Shown here: one piece after another, positions 52,509-61,604 of the stretch
Numbering within the stretch: position 1 is the stretch's first letter
Layout: every line of letters begins with the position of its first letter
From: Filifactor villosus
Lineage (GTDB): Bacteria; Bacillota; Clostridia; Peptostreptococcales; Filifactoraceae
Direction of reading: 5' to 3'
Length of the DNA: 64,000 bases
Assembly (NCBI RefSeq): GCF_042652965.1
Contig: NZ_JBHSHL010000009.1
Coordinates: 1 to 64,000 of the forward strand
The notes under the pieces: generated by a model
Told to the model about the DNA's origin: nothing
Databases searched by the model: none
What the model saw: only the letters and a program-made list of their open reading frames with translations
Made by a program: the position numbers and the translations under genes

Positions 52509-53416
52509 TGGAACAACAGCTTTGGGGTTGCAAGTTTAAAAATCCCCTGATCGCAGCTTCGGGAACCTTCGGTTTCGGAGAAGAGTACGACAGTTTCTAT
52601 GATATCTCCGTTTTGGGGGGAATCTCCACAAAGGGGATGACCTTGGAAGCTCGTGAAGGAAATAAGGGGCTTCGGATCATAGAAACGCCGGCAGGCATTA
52701 TGAATTCCATCGGACTGCAAAATCCGGGGGTGAGAGCTTATGTGGAACACGAGAGCAGGTTTTTGGCTCGAAAGGATTTGGTAATATTGGCGAATGTGGG
52801 AGGTTCAACCTTGGACTCCTACCTTGAAGCCTTATCGGTACTCGAAGAAGCTAACAAGCAGAGAAGGGTGATGGACATTGTTGAACTCAACATTTCCTGT
52901 CCCAATGTTAAGGCCGGAGGTATGGCCTTTGGAATGTGTGCAGAAGATGCCGCTCTGATCACAAAGGAAGCAAGAGCTGTGGTCAAGGAGCCTCTTGTAG
53001 TCAAACTCTCGCCCAATGCCCACAACCTTGTCGAAGTCGCAAGGGCGGTTGAAGAAGCGGGAGCGGATGGGCTGAGTTTGGTCAACACCTTCAATGCGTT
53101 GGAAATCGACATATACGGGAGAAGGGCTCTGTTTGACAATATCACGGCAGGTTTATCCGGGCCTTGTATCCGTCCGATCGCACTTCGGATGGTAAGGGAG
53201 GTCAGTCAGGCGGTCGGCATCCCCGTAATCGGCATGGGTGGAGTCGACACCTGGGAAGATGTCGTCAAGTTTATTATGGCGGGAGCTCATCTGGTGCAGT
53301 TCGGCACCGTCTCTTTTATGAATCCGATGGCGGGAAGGCAACTCGTCGAAGGCTTGGAGAGTTTTATGAAGAAACAGGGGATTTCAAGCTTGGATGAGAT
53401 AAGAGGGATCATTTAA
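52505..53416 (+). CDS. pyrD: Dihydroorotate dehydrogenase (NAD+), catalytic subunit
   Basis: 303 residues from ATG 52505, overlapping the pyrK stop (aaggagg is 10 bases upstream; TTG 52499 is an alternative). Class 1B signature: NPLIAASGTFGFG, NISCPNVKAGGMAFG with the catalytic Cys region (NISCPN), KLSPNAHNL, GMGGVDTWED. FMN enzyme converting dihydroorotate to orotate with PyrK. Confidence 0.94.
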   Translation: MMEQQLWGCKFKNPLIAASGTFGFGEEYDSFYDISVLGGISTKGMTLEAREGNKGLRIIETPAGIMNSIGLQNPGVRAYVEHESRFLARKDLVILANVGGSTLDSYLEALSVLEEANKQRRVMDIVELNISCPNVKAGGMAFGMCAEDAALITKEARAVVKEPLVVKLSPNAHNLVEVARAVEEAGADGLSLVNTFNALEIDIYGRRALFDNITAGLSGPCIRPIALRMVREVSQAVGIPVIGMGGVDTWEDVVKFIMAGAHLVQFGTVSFMNPMAGRQLVEGLESFMKKQGISSLDEIRGII

Positions 53417-53539
53417 GATCATTATGCGATTGAACGGTAATGGAAACGGTGCAAAGTCGGAAGGAGATTGGAGTACTCATAGAGCTCGCAGAGGCAGTTG
53501 GAAGAGTTAACAGTAGAACTTCGGATGAGGGAGGATGTT

Positions 53540-54094
53540 ATGATAGAGATTTTGAAACAAACGGGAGCCTTGTTGGACGGACATTTTTTGTTGACATCGG
53601 GCAAACATTCCAAACAGTATGTGCAGTGCGCAAAGATATTAAGGTACCCGGATAAGGCGGAGCAAGTGCTGCGACCGGTGGCGGAGAAACTCAGGGAGTT
53701 GAACTTGGACCTCCTGGTAGGACCTGCGATGGGAGGGATTATCGTCGCTTATGAGCTCGGTCGTCAACTCGGTTTGGAGTCGATTTTTACCGAGAGAGTT
53801 GAAGGGAAGATGGAGCTTCGAAGAGGCTTTGAAATTAAGGAGGGTGCAAGGATCGCCATCTGTGAAGATGTTGTAACAACGGCTAAATCTTCCATGGAAG
53901 TCAAGGAACTTCTGGAATCTATGGGGGGGAAGGTGATCGCCATCGCTTCCATCATCGACAGAACCACGGGAAATGTTGATGTCGATGTCATCAGTGCTAT
54001 CAAGTTGGAGATCGAGACCTTTGAACAGGAGAACTGTCCCCTTTGTGAAGCGGGAGAAGCTTATGTGAAGCCCGGAAGCAGAAAGATAAAGTAA
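53540..54094 (+). CDS. pyrE: Orotate phosphoribosyltransferase
   Basis: 184 residues from ATG 53540 (gggagg 6 bases upstream; in-frame 53498 lacks an RBS). PRPP-binding motif AICEDVVTTAKSSMEV (about 112-127) and SGKHSKQYVQCAKI near the start. It forms OMP from orotate and PRPP. Last gene of the pyrimidine set. The C-terminus is basic. Confidence 0.93.
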   Translation: MIEILKQTGALLDGHFLLTSGKHSKQYVQCAKILRYPDKAEQVLRPVAEKLRELNLDLLVGPAMGGIIVAYELGRQLGLESIFTERVEGKMELRRGFEIKEGARIAICEDVVTTAKSSMEVKELLESMGGKVIAIASIIDRTTGNVDVDVISAIKLEIETFEQENCPLCEAGEAYVKPGSRKIK

Positions 54095-54160
54095 GAAGAG
54101 TAAGAACTTGTGTCGGAAAGATCCTGTGTTTTTATCCGAAAAATTAATAGGTATAGGAAA

Positions 54161-54291
54161 ATACCGCGAGATGACAAAGACTTGATTTTTTGATTGTTCA
54201 AAATACAAAACAATTGCAACAGAAATGTTTTCAGCAACTTTATCGTTGGTGTGAATACATGTTTTCGCTGTTGTTTTGAACTCTGCGGTAT
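54161..54291 (+). ncRNA. Candidate structured leader upstream of the DJ-1 gene
   Basis: Nested complementary blocks: ATACCGC (54161-54167) with GCGGTAT (54285-54291), GTTCAAAA (54196-54203) with TTTTGAAC (54274-54281), and CAACAG (54217-54222) with CTGTTG (54268-54273). They form one long imperfect hairpin or junction in a 230-base gap. Not a known class to me. Confidence 0.4.
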
Positions 54292-54323
54292 CTCCATAGA
54301 TGTGTGGGAGCAAGGAGGAAGAG

Positions 54324-54890
54324 ATGAAGAAGGTAGCTGTTTTGTTTGCAAACGGATTTGAAGAAGTGGAAGCGCTTACGGTAGTGGATTATTTGAGGAG
54401 GGTTTCCCTTCATGTGGATATGGTATCTATCGGAGATGAAAAAAACGTCAAGGGAGCCTCGGGAGTTGAGGTGATAGCCGACAAACTTCTCGGTGAGATC
54501 ACAGAAAGCATCGACTATGACTGTGTTGTCTTGCCGGGAGGACTTCCGGGTTCGACCAACCTCAGAAAAGACGAGAGAGTCATCGACTATATTCAGAAGA
54601 TGGATGAAGCAAACAAGTATATCGCTGCAATCTGTGCGGCTCCCATCGTCCTGCATCGGGCAGGACTGACTGCCAAAGCAAAAATCACCTCTTATCCGGG
54701 GGTCGAAGGGCAGATGAAGGGGATTGATTACAGCGAGGACGTTGTAACGGTGGATAAGAACATCGTTACCTCTCGAGGTCCTGCAACGGCGGTTCTGTTT
54801 GCACTTAAACTCGCTGAGCTGCTTACAGATGAGGAAACGGCAAAGGGATTGAAAGAGCAGATCCTATTCCCTATGATCAGCGACCTGTAG
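54324..54890 (+). CDS. DJ-1/PfpI family protein
   Basis: 188 residues from ATG 54324 (aaggagg upstream). Motifs: VAVLFANGFEEVEALTVVDYLRR and the nucleophile elbow AAICAAPIVLH with the conserved Cys (about 106). DJ-1-type proteins include deglycase/chaperone-like members and amidases; exact role unknown. Preceded by a candidate structured leader. Confidence 0.9.
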   Translation: MKKVAVLFANGFEEVEALTVVDYLRRVSLHVDMVSIGDEKNVKGASGVEVIADKLLGEITESIDYDCVVLPGGLPGSTNLRKDERVIDYIQKMDEANKYIAAICAAPIVLHRAGLTAKAKITSYPGVEGQMKGIDYSEDVVTVDKNIVTSRGPATAVLFALKLAELLTDEETAKGLKEQILFPMISDL

Positions 54891-54996
54891 AAGATATCCG
54901 GTTTGATCTTGTGATGGTATCGATTCTTTTCAAACCGGAGTATATTGTTATGAAAGGATTGTTCTCGCGCTGCGAGAGGATTGCTAACAGATGTTT

Positions 54997-55113
54997 GATA
55001 CTATTATCTATTAGAATTGACAGGTTGAATACTTTGAAACATTATGATCCTCCAAATTGTTTTTCGACAATTGTATATTTTGTATACCCGACATTTCAAA
55101 CGGAGAATAGTAT
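54997..55113 (-). repeat. Interspersed repeat family A, copy A7
   Basis: Best-preserved inverted copy: gatactattatctattagaattgacaggttgaat left, gtatacccgacatttcaaacggagaatagtat right. It lies in the 527-base gap after the DJ-1 gene, which otherwise holds only terminators. Confidence 0.92.
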
Positions 55114-55231
55114 GAACGCGAATAATGATAGGAAGAGGAAGAATTCTCTGAATCGAGGTTCTTCTTTCTTGATTTAATTTCTCTTTTGATGTATGATAAT
55201 TTGTTGTAAAGAGAGGGATTCTTGATTGGGG

Positions 55232-55254
55232 AAGGGGTGTTTTTCCCCTTTTTA
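55232..55254 (+). terminator. Terminator downstream of repeat A7
   Basis: aagggg (55232-55237) pairs with cccctt (55245-55250), followed by TTT. A second T-rich hairpin (aagaa/ttctt) is at about 55133-55170. Confidence 0.7.
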
Positions 55255-55416
55255 GAAAAAGAATACTATAATCTATATTGAGTTGTTTGTAGCGATGACT
55301 TGCAAGTCTATGAATGATGGAACAAGTTTTCGTATTTGTGGAGTGGATATTCTCGCACTTCGATTAGGTTTTAGTATAAAGCCGCAAATACAAGAGATGT
55401 TTAAGGAGGAAATTTA

Positions 55417-55929
55417 ATGGGATTGTTTAAAACTTGGGAGAAGATGGCTTACGAGCCTCAGACGCAGCAGGAATATGAAACATTCTGGAACGAGTATTTG
55501 CCAAAAGAAACCGACATCTATCAGTTTCTTTTGGCAAATAAGAATGAAGTGATTTCGGGAACGATATCCGAATTGGCACAAAAATTTAACATCGACAGCG
55601 TTACTATGGTGGGGTTCGTTGACGGGATCAATACTTCCCTTGTGAAAGAAGTGGATATGGAAGCTTTGGAGGAGAATTCTCAGATTTCGCTGGAGATCGA
55701 TCATAAGAAACTTTATTTCAATATGCTTGGTGCGAAAGCGGACTGGCTTTTTAATCTTCCGGAATGGGATGCCATATTGACACAAGACGAACGCAAGGAA
55801 ATTAAGAAGGAATATAACAGGACAAAAACCATAGTAAAGGAAGATAAGGTCGGACGCAACGATCCGTGTCCTTGTGGAAGCGGAAAGAAATATAAGAAGT
55901 GTTGTGGAAAGGAAGAGGTCGCAGAATAA
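55417..55929 (+). CDS. SEC-C motif protein
   Basis: 170 residues. The C-terminal SEC-C zinc-binding motif GRNDPCPCGSGKKYKKCCG (about 147-165) is complete. The N-terminal 140 residues are helical and acidic, without an enzyme motif (DIYQFLLANKNEVISGTISELAQKF). SEC-C domains occur in SecA and assorted accessory proteins; function unknown. RBS aaggagg. Confidence 0.85.
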   Translation: MGLFKTWEKMAYEPQTQQEYETFWNEYLPKETDIYQFLLANKNEVISGTISELAQKFNIDSVTMVGFVDGINTSLVKEVDMEALEENSQISLEIDHKKLYFNMLGAKADWLFNLPEWDAILTQDERKEIKKEYNRTKTIVKEDKVGRNDPCPCGSGKKYKKCCGKEEVAE

Positions 55930-56037
55930 GGACTGCCGTTGAAAGCTCGACGGATCGTTGAAGAAATGATCTGCTTGCCTTCTTTTGAAGAGAAGACACG
56001 GGGAGCTTGCATACAGTTGAATTTTGTAAAGAGCAAA

Positions 56038-56069
56038 AACAATCATTGGATCCAATGGTTGTTTTTTTG
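56038..56069 (+). terminator. Terminator after the SEC-C gene
   Basis: aacaatcattgga pairs with tccaatggttgtt, followed by TTTTT. Confidence 0.85.
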
Positions 56070-56136
56070 TATATAGAAAACCACACGTTAGACGTGTGGT
56101 TCCGAAAATGTTACACATTTGAACAAGACATAAACA

Positions 56137-56187
56137 CTTGTGTTAAAATTAAGTTGCGACTGTCAGAGCAACTTAATTTAACACAAG
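56137..56187 (+). promoter_or_regulatory. Hairpin occluding the transposase ribosome binding site
   Basis: A 20-21 base arm beginning cttgtgttaaaattaagttgc pairs almost perfectly with gcaacttaatttaacacaag (56168-56187). Its 3' foot runs into the RBS aaggagg (56185-56191). Such 5' hairpins dampen IS200 transposase translation. Confidence 0.7.
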
Positions 56188-56199
56188 GAGGTGTCATTT

Positions 56200-56662
56200 A
56201 TGGGGATAAATGACATAAATAGTTTATCGCATACGAAGTGGAATTGCAAATATCATGTAGTGTTTGGACCTAAATATCGAAGAAAGGTATTTTATGAAGA
56301 GAAACGAAAAGAAGTAGGGAGGATTTTAAGGCAATTATGCGAGTGGAAAGGAGTAAAAATAGTAAAAGTCGAAGCATGTCCGGATCATATTCACATGTTG
56401 TGAAATACCACCGAAATATTCGATATCAAATTTTATGGGGTATTTAAAGGGAAAGAGCAGTACGATGTTATACGAGCAATTCGGAGAGCTGAAATATAAA
56501 TATCGAAACAGAGAGTTTTGGTGTAAAGGATATTATGTAGATACAGTAGGAAAAAATGAAGTACGAATTGCGGAGTATATAGCAAAGCAGTTAGAGGAGG
56601 ATAAGTTAGGAGAACAGTTAGTAATGAGTGAAGTAGGAACTTTTAAATCAAAGAAAAAGTAA
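56200..56662 (+). pseudogene. IS200-type TnpA transposase, frameshifted
   Basis: Start ATG 56200. The first frame (MGINDINSLSHTKWNCKYHVVFGPKYRR ... CPDHIHML) holds the HUH metal site HIHM and stops at 56401-56403. The second frame resumes as EIPPKYSISNFMGYLKGKSS and contains the Tyr region GYYVDTVG. Reading needs one +1/-2 shift near 56401. All catalytic parts are retained, so the break is recent. Confidence 0.85.
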
Positions 56663-56964
56663 CAAACAGGTAACGCGACTGACAGTCGTATTTACACGTT
56701 TGACGTGTACGCGAGGAGCATAGGGCTATGCCCGCAAAATAACAACCACGCGTTTGACGCGTGGATGTGTTTTTGTTCAGAGCATTACAATTTGAAGAAG
56801 GTTATTGTCATTTGATGCATTTTGTTATAAAATAAAAACAGTTGAAATGATTTATTTTCAGAAAGTTGCAGGGGGTCTGATCTGTTGAGAATACCCTTTC
56901 TTTTGAAGAAGCTTGTGAAGGGGTTTTTGAGCAGATCGGTTTGTAAAAGGAAAGACGGGATCGA

Positions 56965-57882
56965 ATGTGTTTTTTAAAAGATATTTTAGCCCCTAATGTT
57001 TTGGGTAGTAATAGAGTAGACTACAGAGTGATGGATCTGTCGCTGTATCGAAATGAGATGGAAGAATACTTTGAGTTTCTCAAAAAAAGAACAAGAGACA
57101 GGGCTATACTTGATATCGAAGAAGAGGACTGCTCAAAAAGAGTATATCCCGAATGTTCTTTAGAGGGAGCGAAGGCTCTTATTGTGTTTTTTGTACCCTA
57201 CTTTGATTCCAATTTGATTTTTGACGGAAACAACATTTCTATCCACGCTCAGGCAAAAGACTATCACCATGTAGTAAAAACCGTTCTCTCAAGGGCAAAA
57301 GATGAATTGGGGAAGCATTATCCGAACGAAGAATTCATCTGTCAATGTGATACGGGACCTCTCTGTGAACGTTTTTTCGCAATTCATTCAGGACTTTGTC
57401 TTGAAGGAGATAACGGTATGGCCATTCATGAGACCTACGGAAGTTACGGTTTTCTCGGTTTGATTGTTACAACGGCAAAGTTTGAGGCGACAAAGTCCTT
57501 CAGAAGATACTGTATCTCCTGCGGAAGATGCAAAAAAAGTTGTCCGGGGAGCGTTTTGGGGAGTGACAACAGGATTTATCATACTTGTATTTCATGGTTA
57601 ACGCAGAAAAAAAGTTTGACACCGAATGATGAGGCAAACATCAAAAAAGCAGCTATGGTTTATGGTTGTGACGAATGTCAGAAGGTTTGTCCCTATAATT
57701 GGAAATTATGCAATACGGATATCGATGAGTTTAAAACCGATTTTATCGGAGTTTTGACATCGGAGGAGTTGCAAGCTTTCTCCAACCGATCGTTTAGGAA
57801 AGCCTATTCGAACCGGACTTTTGCTTGGAGAGGGAAACAGGTACTTGAAAGAAACATTGACATTATCAAAGGTAAGAAATAA
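56965..57882 (+). CDS. Epoxyqueuosine reductase QueG-like iron-sulfur protein
   Basis: 305 residues. Two [4Fe-4S] motifs, CISCGRCKKSCPG (about 188-200) and CDECQKVCPYN (about 234), with a QueG-type N-terminal half (SLEGAKALIVFFVPYF, CDTGPLCERFFAIHSGLC). QueG completes queuosine using cobalamin; shorter Firmicutes forms like this lack the HEAT tail. A short form of another Fe-S oxidoreductase is possible. Confidence 0.8.
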   Translation: MCFLKDILAPNVLGSNRVDYRVMDLSLYRNEMEEYFEFLKKRTRDRAILDIEEEDCSKRVYPECSLEGAKALIVFFVPYFDSNLIFDGNNISIHAQAKDYHHVVKTVLSRAKDELGKHYPNEEFICQCDTGPLCERFFAIHSGLCLEGDNGMAIHETYGSYGFLGLIVTTAKFEATKSFRRYCISCGRCKKSCPGSVLGSDNRIYHTCISWLTQKKSLTPNDEANIKKAAMVYGCDECQKVCPYNWKLCNTDIDEFKTDFIGVLTSEELQAFSNRSFRKAYSNRTFAWRGKQVLERNIDIIKGKK

Positions 57883-57883
57883 A

Positions 57884-58168
57884 ATGTTTATAGGAGTTTT
57901 GGAGTTGGAGTTAAGACTCTTTGAAGTATATTCCCTGAAAGAAAAGAGGAGTATTCTCAAAAGTCTTCTGACACGATTAAAAAATAAATTCAATGTGACG
58001 GTTTGTGAGTCGTCCTACAACGATCATCATCAGAAGACCGAAATAGGTATAGCTACGGTTTCCAATGACAGCAGGCATATCGATTCCATGTTGGAAGCGA
58101 TCATCGACTTCGTGGATGGAGACAACAGGCTGGAAATCACTCAAATACGGCGGGAGGTTCTTTCATGA
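57884..58168 (+). CDS. DUF503 (YlxP-like) protein
   Basis: 94 residues from ATG 57884, right after the QueG-like gene. LELRLFEVYSLKEKRSILKSLLTRLKNKFNVTVCE is the DUF503 signature. Small ribosome-associated candidates in Firmicutes belong here; function unclear. The stop overlaps nth (ATGA). Confidence 0.88.
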   Translation: MFIGVLELELRLFEVYSLKEKRSILKSLLTRLKNKFNVTVCESSYNDHHQKTEIGIATVSNDSRHIDSMLEAIIDFVDGDNRLEITQIRREVLS

Positions 58169-58830
58169 CAAAAGCGATGAGAGTCGTTCGTTCCCTTGAA
58201 ACGGTATATCCGGATGCAAGGTGTGAATTGAACTTTGAATCTGCATACGAACTTTTGATCGCAACGATGTTAAGTGCTCAATCGACGGATAAGAGGGTCA
58301 ATATCGTGACCAAAGAGCTGTTCAAGGAGTATAATACCGCCGAGAAGATGGTTACCCTGTCCGAGCAGGAGTTGATAGAGTGGATCCGTACCATCGGTTT
58401 CTTTAACACAAAGGCAAAGCACATCCTTCAAACCTCTCATATTCTGTTACAAAAATATGACGGCCAGGTTCCAAAAAGCAGAGAAGAACTTGTCACTCTG
58501 CCGGGGGTAGGCAGGAAAACTGCCAATGTGGTGTTGAGCAACGCCTTCCAAATACCCGCTTTTGCCGTGGATACTCACGTGGGAAGGGTAAGCAGAAGAT
58601 TGGGACTTACAAAGTCGGAGGATCCCAATGTTGTTGAGAAAGATGTCACTTCGAAGTTGCCGAAGTATTTGTATTCCAAGGCGCATCATTTGATGATCTT
58701 CCATGGAAGACGCTGTTGTAAAGCTCAAAGGCCCTTGTGTGACGAGTGTGTTGTTCTACAGGAATGTAGTTATTATAAAGAAAGTCAAAAGTCTAAGAAC
58801 AAAAAAGTACGAAGGAAGGATAGTAAATGA
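58165..58830 (+). CDS. nth: Endonuclease III
   Basis: 221 residues. The helix-hairpin-helix LPGVGRKTANVVLSNAF (about 112) with catalytic Lys, conserved Asp in VDTHVGRVSRRLGL, and the [4Fe-4S] loop Cys-x6-Cys-x2-Cys-x5-Cys (CKAQRPLCDECVVLQEC, near 190). It removes oxidised pyrimidines. Overlaps neighbours on both sides by 4 bases. Confidence 0.95.
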   Translation: MTKAMRVVRSLETVYPDARCELNFESAYELLIATMLSAQSTDKRVNIVTKELFKEYNTAEKMVTLSEQELIEWIRTIGFFNTKAKHILQTSHILLQKYDGQVPKSREELVTLPGVGRKTANVVLSNAFQIPAFAVDTHVGRVSRRLGLTKSEDPNVVEKDVTSKLPKYLYSKAHHLMIFHGRRCCKAQRPLCDECVVLQECSYYKESQKSKNKKVRRKDSK

Positions 58831-60233
58831 AAAAATTAGCAGCAGTATTGATTGTTTTAGCTCTGATCGTATTAGGGACGGTGGGCTACTTCTACAATTA
58901 TATGAAGAAGGACATCATCTATGACAGCGTGTCGGTAAATCAGATCCCGTTGGAAGGCTTGAATAAACAAGAAGCCAAGAAACTTCTGCTTGAAAAAGAG
59001 CAGTATAAGACCATTACCTTTGTCTATGAGGATAAGGAGTACAAATACGAACTTAAGGAACTGGGTTATGTGATGGATTACGACAAGGCGATCGAAAGTG
59101 CTTATGCGGTGGCAAGGACCGGAGGTTTCTTTCAAAACATGCAAAAAATTGCTCGTCTGAAATTTTTGGCGGACGCGGTCGATATTCCTTTGCAACGTCA
59201 GGAAAACCTTGCGGCACTTACGGAAAAAGTAAAGGAGATCAATTCGCAGAACTACCTTGAGCCAAAGAACGCAACGATATCGATCAAAAATAACTATGCC
59301 ATCCAAAAGGAAGTCGTTGGAAGAAAGGTACAACTCGATGAGGTGGAGTCTCTGATCACTAATGCTTTGAGGCCAAATGAAGATGTAGTCGTAACCCTTC
59401 CGGTCAAAAAAATTGTACCTAAGGTCACCGAGGAAAACTTAAAGAGAATCAACGGGAAAATCGGACAGTTCAGTACGAGGTTCAACGGTTCGATAGCAGG
59501 AAGGGTTGAAAACATACGCGTTGCAACAAAATCAATAGACTCGACTGTTCTGTTGCCGGGAGAAGAGTTTTCTTTCAACAAAATCACAGGAGATAGAGGA
59601 TTGGCGGACGGATACAAAGAAGCCTCGGTTATTATCAACGGAAAGTATGAGAAGGGTGTGGCAGGGGGAGTTTGTCAGGTATCGACGACTCTTTATAATG
59701 CGGCACTGTACGCAGGGCTTGATATCACGAGAAGAAGACCCCACTCCATTCCTGCGGGATATGTCGATGTGGGAAGAGATGCGGCTGTGGTTTCCGGCGA
59801 ATTTGACCTGAGATTCAAGAATCCCTATGATTATCCGATCGTCCTTCAAGGCCATGTATCGGGAAACAATGTAGTCTTTCAGGTATATGGAGATGTAAAT
59901 TCACATAAAGCCGTTCATCTCAAATCCGAACTGGTAAGCAGGGTGCCCAAGAAGGTCATCTACAAAAAAGATCCCTCGCTTCCTCAAGGAAAACAGGTTG
60001 TGGAAGAACCCGGAAGAGATGAGATCCGTTCCGTCACCTATATGACGGTAAATGGAGAAACCAAGATTATCAATCGGGACCGATATCCTGCAAAGGCCGA
60101 GATTGTACGTATAGGGACCGGGGCACCCGAGGTCAAACCGGGCAATGCGGCAGCTCAGCCGGGGCAACCGGTATCGGGAACTCAGCCCAATACCAATCAA
60201 GTTCCGGCAGAAAATCATGATATTACAGGATAG
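58827..60233 (+). CDS. VanW family protein with peptidoglycan-binding-like domain
   Basis: 468 residues: N-terminal membrane anchor (LAAVLIVLALIVLGTVGYFYN), two tandem PG_binding_4-like segments (about 25-220), then the VanW domain (LPGEEFSFNKITGDRG, GVAGGVCQVSTTLYNAALYAGL near 280, RRPHSIPAGYVDVGRDAAV). The tail is Pro/Gln/Asn-rich. Likely extracellular, cell-wall related; VanW's function is unknown. Confidence 0.9.
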   Translation: MKKLAAVLIVLALIVLGTVGYFYNYMKKDIIYDSVSVNQIPLEGLNKQEAKKLLLEKEQYKTITFVYEDKEYKYELKELGYVMDYDKAIESAYAVARTGGFFQNMQKIARLKFLADAVDIPLQRQENLAALTEKVKEINSQNYLEPKNATISIKNNYAIQKEVVGRKVQLDEVESLITNALRPNEDVVVTLPVKKIVPKVTEENLKRINGKIGQFSTRFNGSIAGRVENIRVATKSIDSTVLLPGEEFSFNKITGDRGLADGYKEASVIINGKYEKGVAGGVCQVSTTLYNAALYAGLDITRRRPHSIPAGYVDVGRDAAVVSGEFDLRFKNPYDYPIVLQGHVSGNNVVFQVYGDVNSHKAVHLKSELVSRVPKKVIYKKDPSLPQGKQVVEEPGRDEIRSVTYMTVNGETKIINRDRYPAKAEIVRIGTGAPEVKPGNAAAQPGQPVSGTQPNTNQVPAENHDITG

Positions 60234-60241
60234 GAGAAATT

Positions 60242-60823
60242 ATGGGAAGGATCATATTGGTGACCGGAGGAGCCAGATCCGGAAAAAGTCTGTATGCGGA
60301 AGAACTCTGTAAAAAAAGTAAAACGAGTGTAGCCTATATTGCCACAGCGGAAATAAGAGATATGGAGATGAAAGATAGGGTCAAAAAACACAGGGAACAG
60401 AGACCTTCCAATTGGACCACCTACGAGTGCCGGACGAAGATCTCTCCTTCTCTGCCCGATATAGTGAGCAAAGATAAGACAATCCTTTTGGATTGTCTTA
60501 CTATGTTGGTCTCAAATCTTATGTTTATACAGCCCTATATAGATTATGAAACGGCGGATATGGATGAGGTGAATCGTCGCGAAGAAGAAATTGGAAGAGA
60601 AATTGATTCCATATTGTCGATTGTAGCTTCTTCCGGGTCCACCTTGATCATTGTGAGCAATGAGCTTGGAATGGGTATTGTACCTCAAAACAGACTGTCG
60701 CGACTATATAGGGATATTATCGGACGTATGAACCAAAGGATAAGTGCAAGAGCGGATGAGGTCTATTTTTTGGTAAGCGGTATTGCAATGAGGATCAAAA
60801 AGGACGGTGAGGTTTGTGTATAG
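60242..60823 (+). CDS. cobU: Adenosylcobinamide kinase / adenosylcobinamide-phosphate guanylyltransferase
   Basis: 193 residues. P-loop GGARSGKSLYAEEL (residues 8-21) and family segments VAYIATAEIRD, HREQRPSNWTTYE, LLDCLTMLVSNLM, IVSNELGMGIVP. It phosphorylates and guanylylates adenosylcobinamide. First of three cobalamin-assembly genes. Confidence 0.94.
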   Translation: MGRIILVTGGARSGKSLYAEELCKKSKTSVAYIATAEIRDMEMKDRVKKHREQRPSNWTTYECRTKISPSLPDIVSKDKTILLDCLTMLVSNLMFIQPYIDYETADMDEVNRREEEIGREIDSILSIVASSGSTLIIVSNELGMGIVPQNRLSRLYRDIIGRMNQRISARADEVYFLVSGIAMRIKKDGEVCV

Positions 60824-61604
60824 AGAGTTCTTGGTTGCTTTGGGATTTATGACGAAACTTCCCGTTCCCTTCCATCCCGATATGAAACTGGAGGATTTCT
60901 CGGTCATTATGAAGTACTTTCATCTTGTCGGTTTGGTCTTGGGAATAATCTACGCTTTAGCAGCATGGATATCGGGTCTTGTGTTTGATCCTGTCATTAC
61001 CTCTATTTTGATTGTTATGACTTCGGTAGCATTGACAGGGGCCTTACATATAGACGGTTTGGGCGATACCTTTGATTCTCTGTTCAGCTATCGAACCAAG
61101 GAGAGAATGCTTGAAATCATGAGAGATCCTCATGTCGGAACGAACGGAATCCTTGCCGTTTTTTTTCTTCTTCTCCTAAAGACAGCCCTTTGGTATTATT
61201 ACCTTCAATATGCGGTGGAGACTCCCTTTCTGCTTTTAACTGTACCGGTGCTGGGGCGTTTGTCCCTTGTATATTCTTGCCATAAAGGCAGATATGCCAG
61301 GGAAGACGGTATGGGAGGACCTTTCATCGGAAAGGTGTCCAAAAAGATCTTCTATAAGGTATTGGTAGGAGCACTTCTTTTGAGTTCGGCTTTATGCATC
61401 GTATTTGCTGATACACAGACTCTTGTTTTGCACTTGATCTGTTTTGTTGCGACCTTGCTTTTCGTAAAGTGTTTCAATGGTTTTGTGAACTCAAAGATAG
61501 GAGGAATTACAGGAGATACCTTGGGAGCGGTCTGCGAACTTAGTGAACTGATGTATCTGTTGCTTTATTATGTGGGCGGGGTGATCCTATGGACTTATAT
61601 TTAA
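60807..61604 (+). CDS. cobS: Adenosylcobinamide-GDP ribazoletransferase (cobalamin synthase)
   Basis: 265 residues, GTG 60807 inside cobU (GTG 60816 is an alternative with a closer GTGAGG). Six or so membrane segments; the metal-binding ALHIDGLGDTFDSLFSYR (about 85-102) and MRDPHVGTNGILAVFFLLLL are family hallmarks. It joins GDP-cobinamide with alpha-ribazole. Confidence 0.93.
   Translation: MRFVYREFLVALGFMTKLPVPFHPDMKLEDFSVIMKYFHLVGLVLGIIYALAAWISGLVFDPVITSILIVMTSVALTGALHIDGLGDTFDSLFSYRTKERMLEIMRDPHVGTNGILAVFFLLLLKTALWYYYLQYAVETPFLLLTVPVLGRLSLVYSCHKGRYAREDGMGGPFIGKVSKKIFYKVLVGALLLSSALCIVFADTQTLVLHLICFVATLLFVKCFNGFVNSKIGGITGDTLGAVCELSELMYLLLYYVGGVILWTYI

Larger units (their letters stand above)
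56081..56764 (+). mobile_element. IS200/IS605-type insertion element (decayed)
   Basis: Bounded by two end hairpins, CCACACGT tag ACGTGTGG (56081-56099) and CCACGCGT ttg ACGCGTGG (56746-56764), typical of single-strand transposing IS200/IS605 elements. A related hairpin TACACGTttgACGTGTA is at about 56693-56709. About 680 bases, one transposase gene, no passenger. The gene is frameshifted. Confidence 0.85.

Noticed and set aside
54911..55177. 88-codon ORF across repeat A7
   Set aside because: It is a translation of the repeat and terminator region with no RBS or family match.
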